This document shows positions 62,679 to 64,000 of a DNA stretch of 64,000 nt, piece by piece (position 1 is the stretch's first letter; each line of letters opens with the position of its first letter). The DNA comes from Shewanella psychrophila. Its GTDB lineage: Bacteria > Pseudomonadota > Gammaproteobacteria > Enterobacterales > Shewanellaceae. Under the pieces are notes generated by a model. The model did not search any database, was not told where the DNA came from, and saw only the letters and a program-made list of their open reading frames with translations. The DNA lies in the NCBI RefSeq assembly GCF_002005305.1, contig NZ_CP014782.1, positions 3,782,001 to 3,846,000 on the forward strand, read 5' to 3'. The position numbers and the translations under genes were made by a program.

Positions 62679-63913
62679 TGTCCAGACGTGTAGTGATCAC
62701 TGGCATAGGTGGGATATCCTGCCTAGGCCAAGACTGGCCTACTATCGCCAGAAATTTAAAAGCCCAGAAAAACTGCGTGGTTCGCTTCGATGAATGGGAC
62801 AGATATGATGGTCTCAACACCCGATTAGCGGCTCCAGTGACAGATTTCGAGAAACCAGCACACTACTCGCGTAAGAAGATTCGCTCCATGGGACGCGTCT
62901 CTTTAATGGCAACTAGAGCCAGTGAACTCGCCCTTATAGATGCAAACTTACTCGATGACCCGGTTGTTAGCTCCGGCGCCATGGGGGTAGCCTATGGTTC
63001 ATCTACAGGCAGTACAGATCCTCTCATAGCTTTCGGCGATATGCTCAGGGATGGTGACATGTCAGGCATCACCGCCACCAGCTACATTCGCATGATGGCC
63101 CATACTACTGCTGTCAACGTGGGAGTATTCTTCGGGCTCAAAGGCCGGGTGCACACCACCAGCAGCGCTTGCACCTCAGGTAGCCAGGGCATAGGTTATG
63201 CCTATGAAGCAATAAAGTATGCCCAGCAAGACCTGATGCTCGCCGGCGGTGGCGAAGAGCTATGTGCCACCGAAGCCGTCGTCTTCGATACTCTGTTTGC
63301 CACCAGTACCAAGAATGACTCTCCTAAGTTTAGTCCTAGCCCCTTCGATAAGCAGCGTGATGGCCTAGTGATAGGTGAAGGTGCCTGTACCTTAGTGCTC
63401 GAAGAGCTAGAACATGCTCAGTCAAGAGGCGCTAAAATATATGCAGAGATCGTAGGCTTCGGTACTAATTCTGATGGCCTACATGTGACTCAGCCCAATG
63501 CGATGACCATGGAAACCGCCATCAGACACGCCTTGAAAAATGCCCAATTACCGCCTGATGCCATCGGCTATGTCAACGCCCACGGTACTGCGACAGATAG
63601 AGGTGATATCGCAGAGACTCAGGCCACCAGCTCAGTATTCGGCCCTAATATGCCAATCTCATCTCTCAAGAGCTACACCGGCCATACCTTAGGTGCTTGC
63701 GGTGCACTAGAGGCTTGGGTGAGCATTGAAATGATGAATGAAGGCTGGTTCGCTCCCACATTAAATTTGACCGAAATCGATCCCGATTGTGGTGAGCTGG
63801 ACTATATCAAAGACGAGATCCGCCAAATAGAGACTAATTATGTCATGAGTAATAACTTCGCCTTCGGCGGAATTAACACTTCATTGATATTCAAACGATG
63901 GAACACAAAATAG
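62678..63913 (+). CDS. beta-ketoacyl-ACP synthase II-like (APE cluster, second KS)
   Basis: 411 residues. Triad Cys165 in SSACTSGSQG, His302 in NAHGTATDRG and His336 in YTGHTLGACG. FabB-like in its DWPTIARNLKAQ and RSMGRVSLMATRASE segments. A second complete ketosynthase points to a division of labour, such as one extending early and one later, or one making the saturated anchor. Confidence 0.93.
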   Translation: MSRRVVITGIGGISCLGQDWPTIARNLKAQKNCVVRFDEWDRYDGLNTRLAAPVTDFEKPAHYSRKKIRSMGRVSLMATRASELALIDANLLDDPVVSSGAMGVAYGSSTGSTDPLIAFGDMLRDGDMSGITATSYIRMMAHTTAVNVGVFFGLKGRVHTTSSACTSGSQGIGYAYEAIKYAQQDLMLAGGGEELCATEAVVFDTLFATSTKNDSPKFSPSPFDKQRDGLVIGEGACTLVLEELEHAQSRGAKIYAEIVGFGTNSDGLHVTQPNAMTMETAIRHALKNAQLPPDAIGYVNAHGTATDRGDIAETQATSSVFGPNMPISSLKSYTGHTLGACGALEAWVSIEMMNEGWFAPTLNLTEIDPDCGELDYIKDEIRQIETNYVMSNNFAFGGINTSLIFKRWNTK

Positions 63914-63926
63914 CAAGGGAGCCCCA

Positions 63927-64000
63927 ATGAAAGCATTATTATTGATCATCGGCTTAAGCTTAAGCCTCTTAAGTCCAAGTTTAATGGCAAAACCATTGAC
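63927..64000 (+). CDS. exported APE-cluster protein (partial)
   Basis: An ATG at 63927 with AAGGGAGC upstream opens MKALLLIIGLSLSLLSPSLM and continues to the window end: a clear signal peptide. Position after the last KS matches the small exported protein that ends aryl polyene clusters in related organisms, sometimes mislabelled excinuclease subunit A. Only the signal peptide is visible. Confidence 0.7.
   Translation, partial: MKALLLIIGLSLSLLSPSLMAKPL

Overview
The window is chromosomal DNA of a marine gammaproteobacterium, most like Shewanella (Alteromonadales). The evidence is gene content and order: rpmG-rpmB-radC-coaBC-dut-slmA / pyrE-rph-yicC and gmk-rpoZ-spoT-trmH-recG are enterobacterial-type neighbourhoods here broken up by extra genes. 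I saw no rRNA, tRNA, CRISPR array, phage or insertion sequence.

Layout. 1-2300 (minus): the start of the leu operon, with promoter, a Leu-rich leader peptide, an attenuator hairpin, leuA and the first part of leuB. 2500-8000: a TPR/degenerate-GGDEF membrane protein, recQ, a YigI-type thioesterase and rarD; the recQ 3' end is followed by degenerate tandem copies of itself. 8000-12700: TonB-dependent receptor, an uncharacterised secreted protein and a divergent Crp/Fnr regulator. 12700-24200: argA with putative ARG boxes, ribosomal proteins L33/L28, radC, coaBC-dut, slmA, an S9 peptidase preceded by an unusual tandem repeat that carries copies of its own start region, folE, pyrE/rph with an intercistronic attenuator-like hairpin, and yicC. 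24300-32700: accessory genes, namely an unknown protein, a truncated ERCC4 nuclease, a large lipoprotein with a duplicated C-terminal domain, an SRAP-family protein, a sugar-kinase/nucleotidyltransferase pair and an unknown membrane protein. 33000-45800: gmk-rpoZ-spoT-ridA-trmH, then a gene-poor repeat-bearing stretch and five inserted genes (acyl-CoA synthetase, Ca/Na antiporter, TPR protein, histidine kinase, response regulator), then recG and a DUF3014 protein.

46979 to the right edge: a long operon-like run of overlapping genes for an aryl polyene (APE) pigment. It encodes a type II fatty-acid/polyketide-like machine (chain-length factor, two ACPs, acyl-activating ligase, two dehydratases, ketoreductase, two ketosynthases), a MIO-type aromatic amino acid ammonia-lyase, a thioesterase, two acyltransferases (one fused to a glycosyltransferase), a LolA/MMPL/DUF3261 export set and a flavoenzyme. 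The inferred logic is: an aromatic starter is made by the lyase and activated by the ligase onto an ACP; it is extended and dehydrated into a conjugated polyene, joined to a lipid/sugar anchor and moved to the outer membrane. The two most interesting components are the flavoenzyme, which carries both sequence signatures of flavin-dependent halogenases and so might make a halogenated (xanthomonadin-like) polyene, and the lyase, whose substrate-selecting residue pair fits none of the textbook types.
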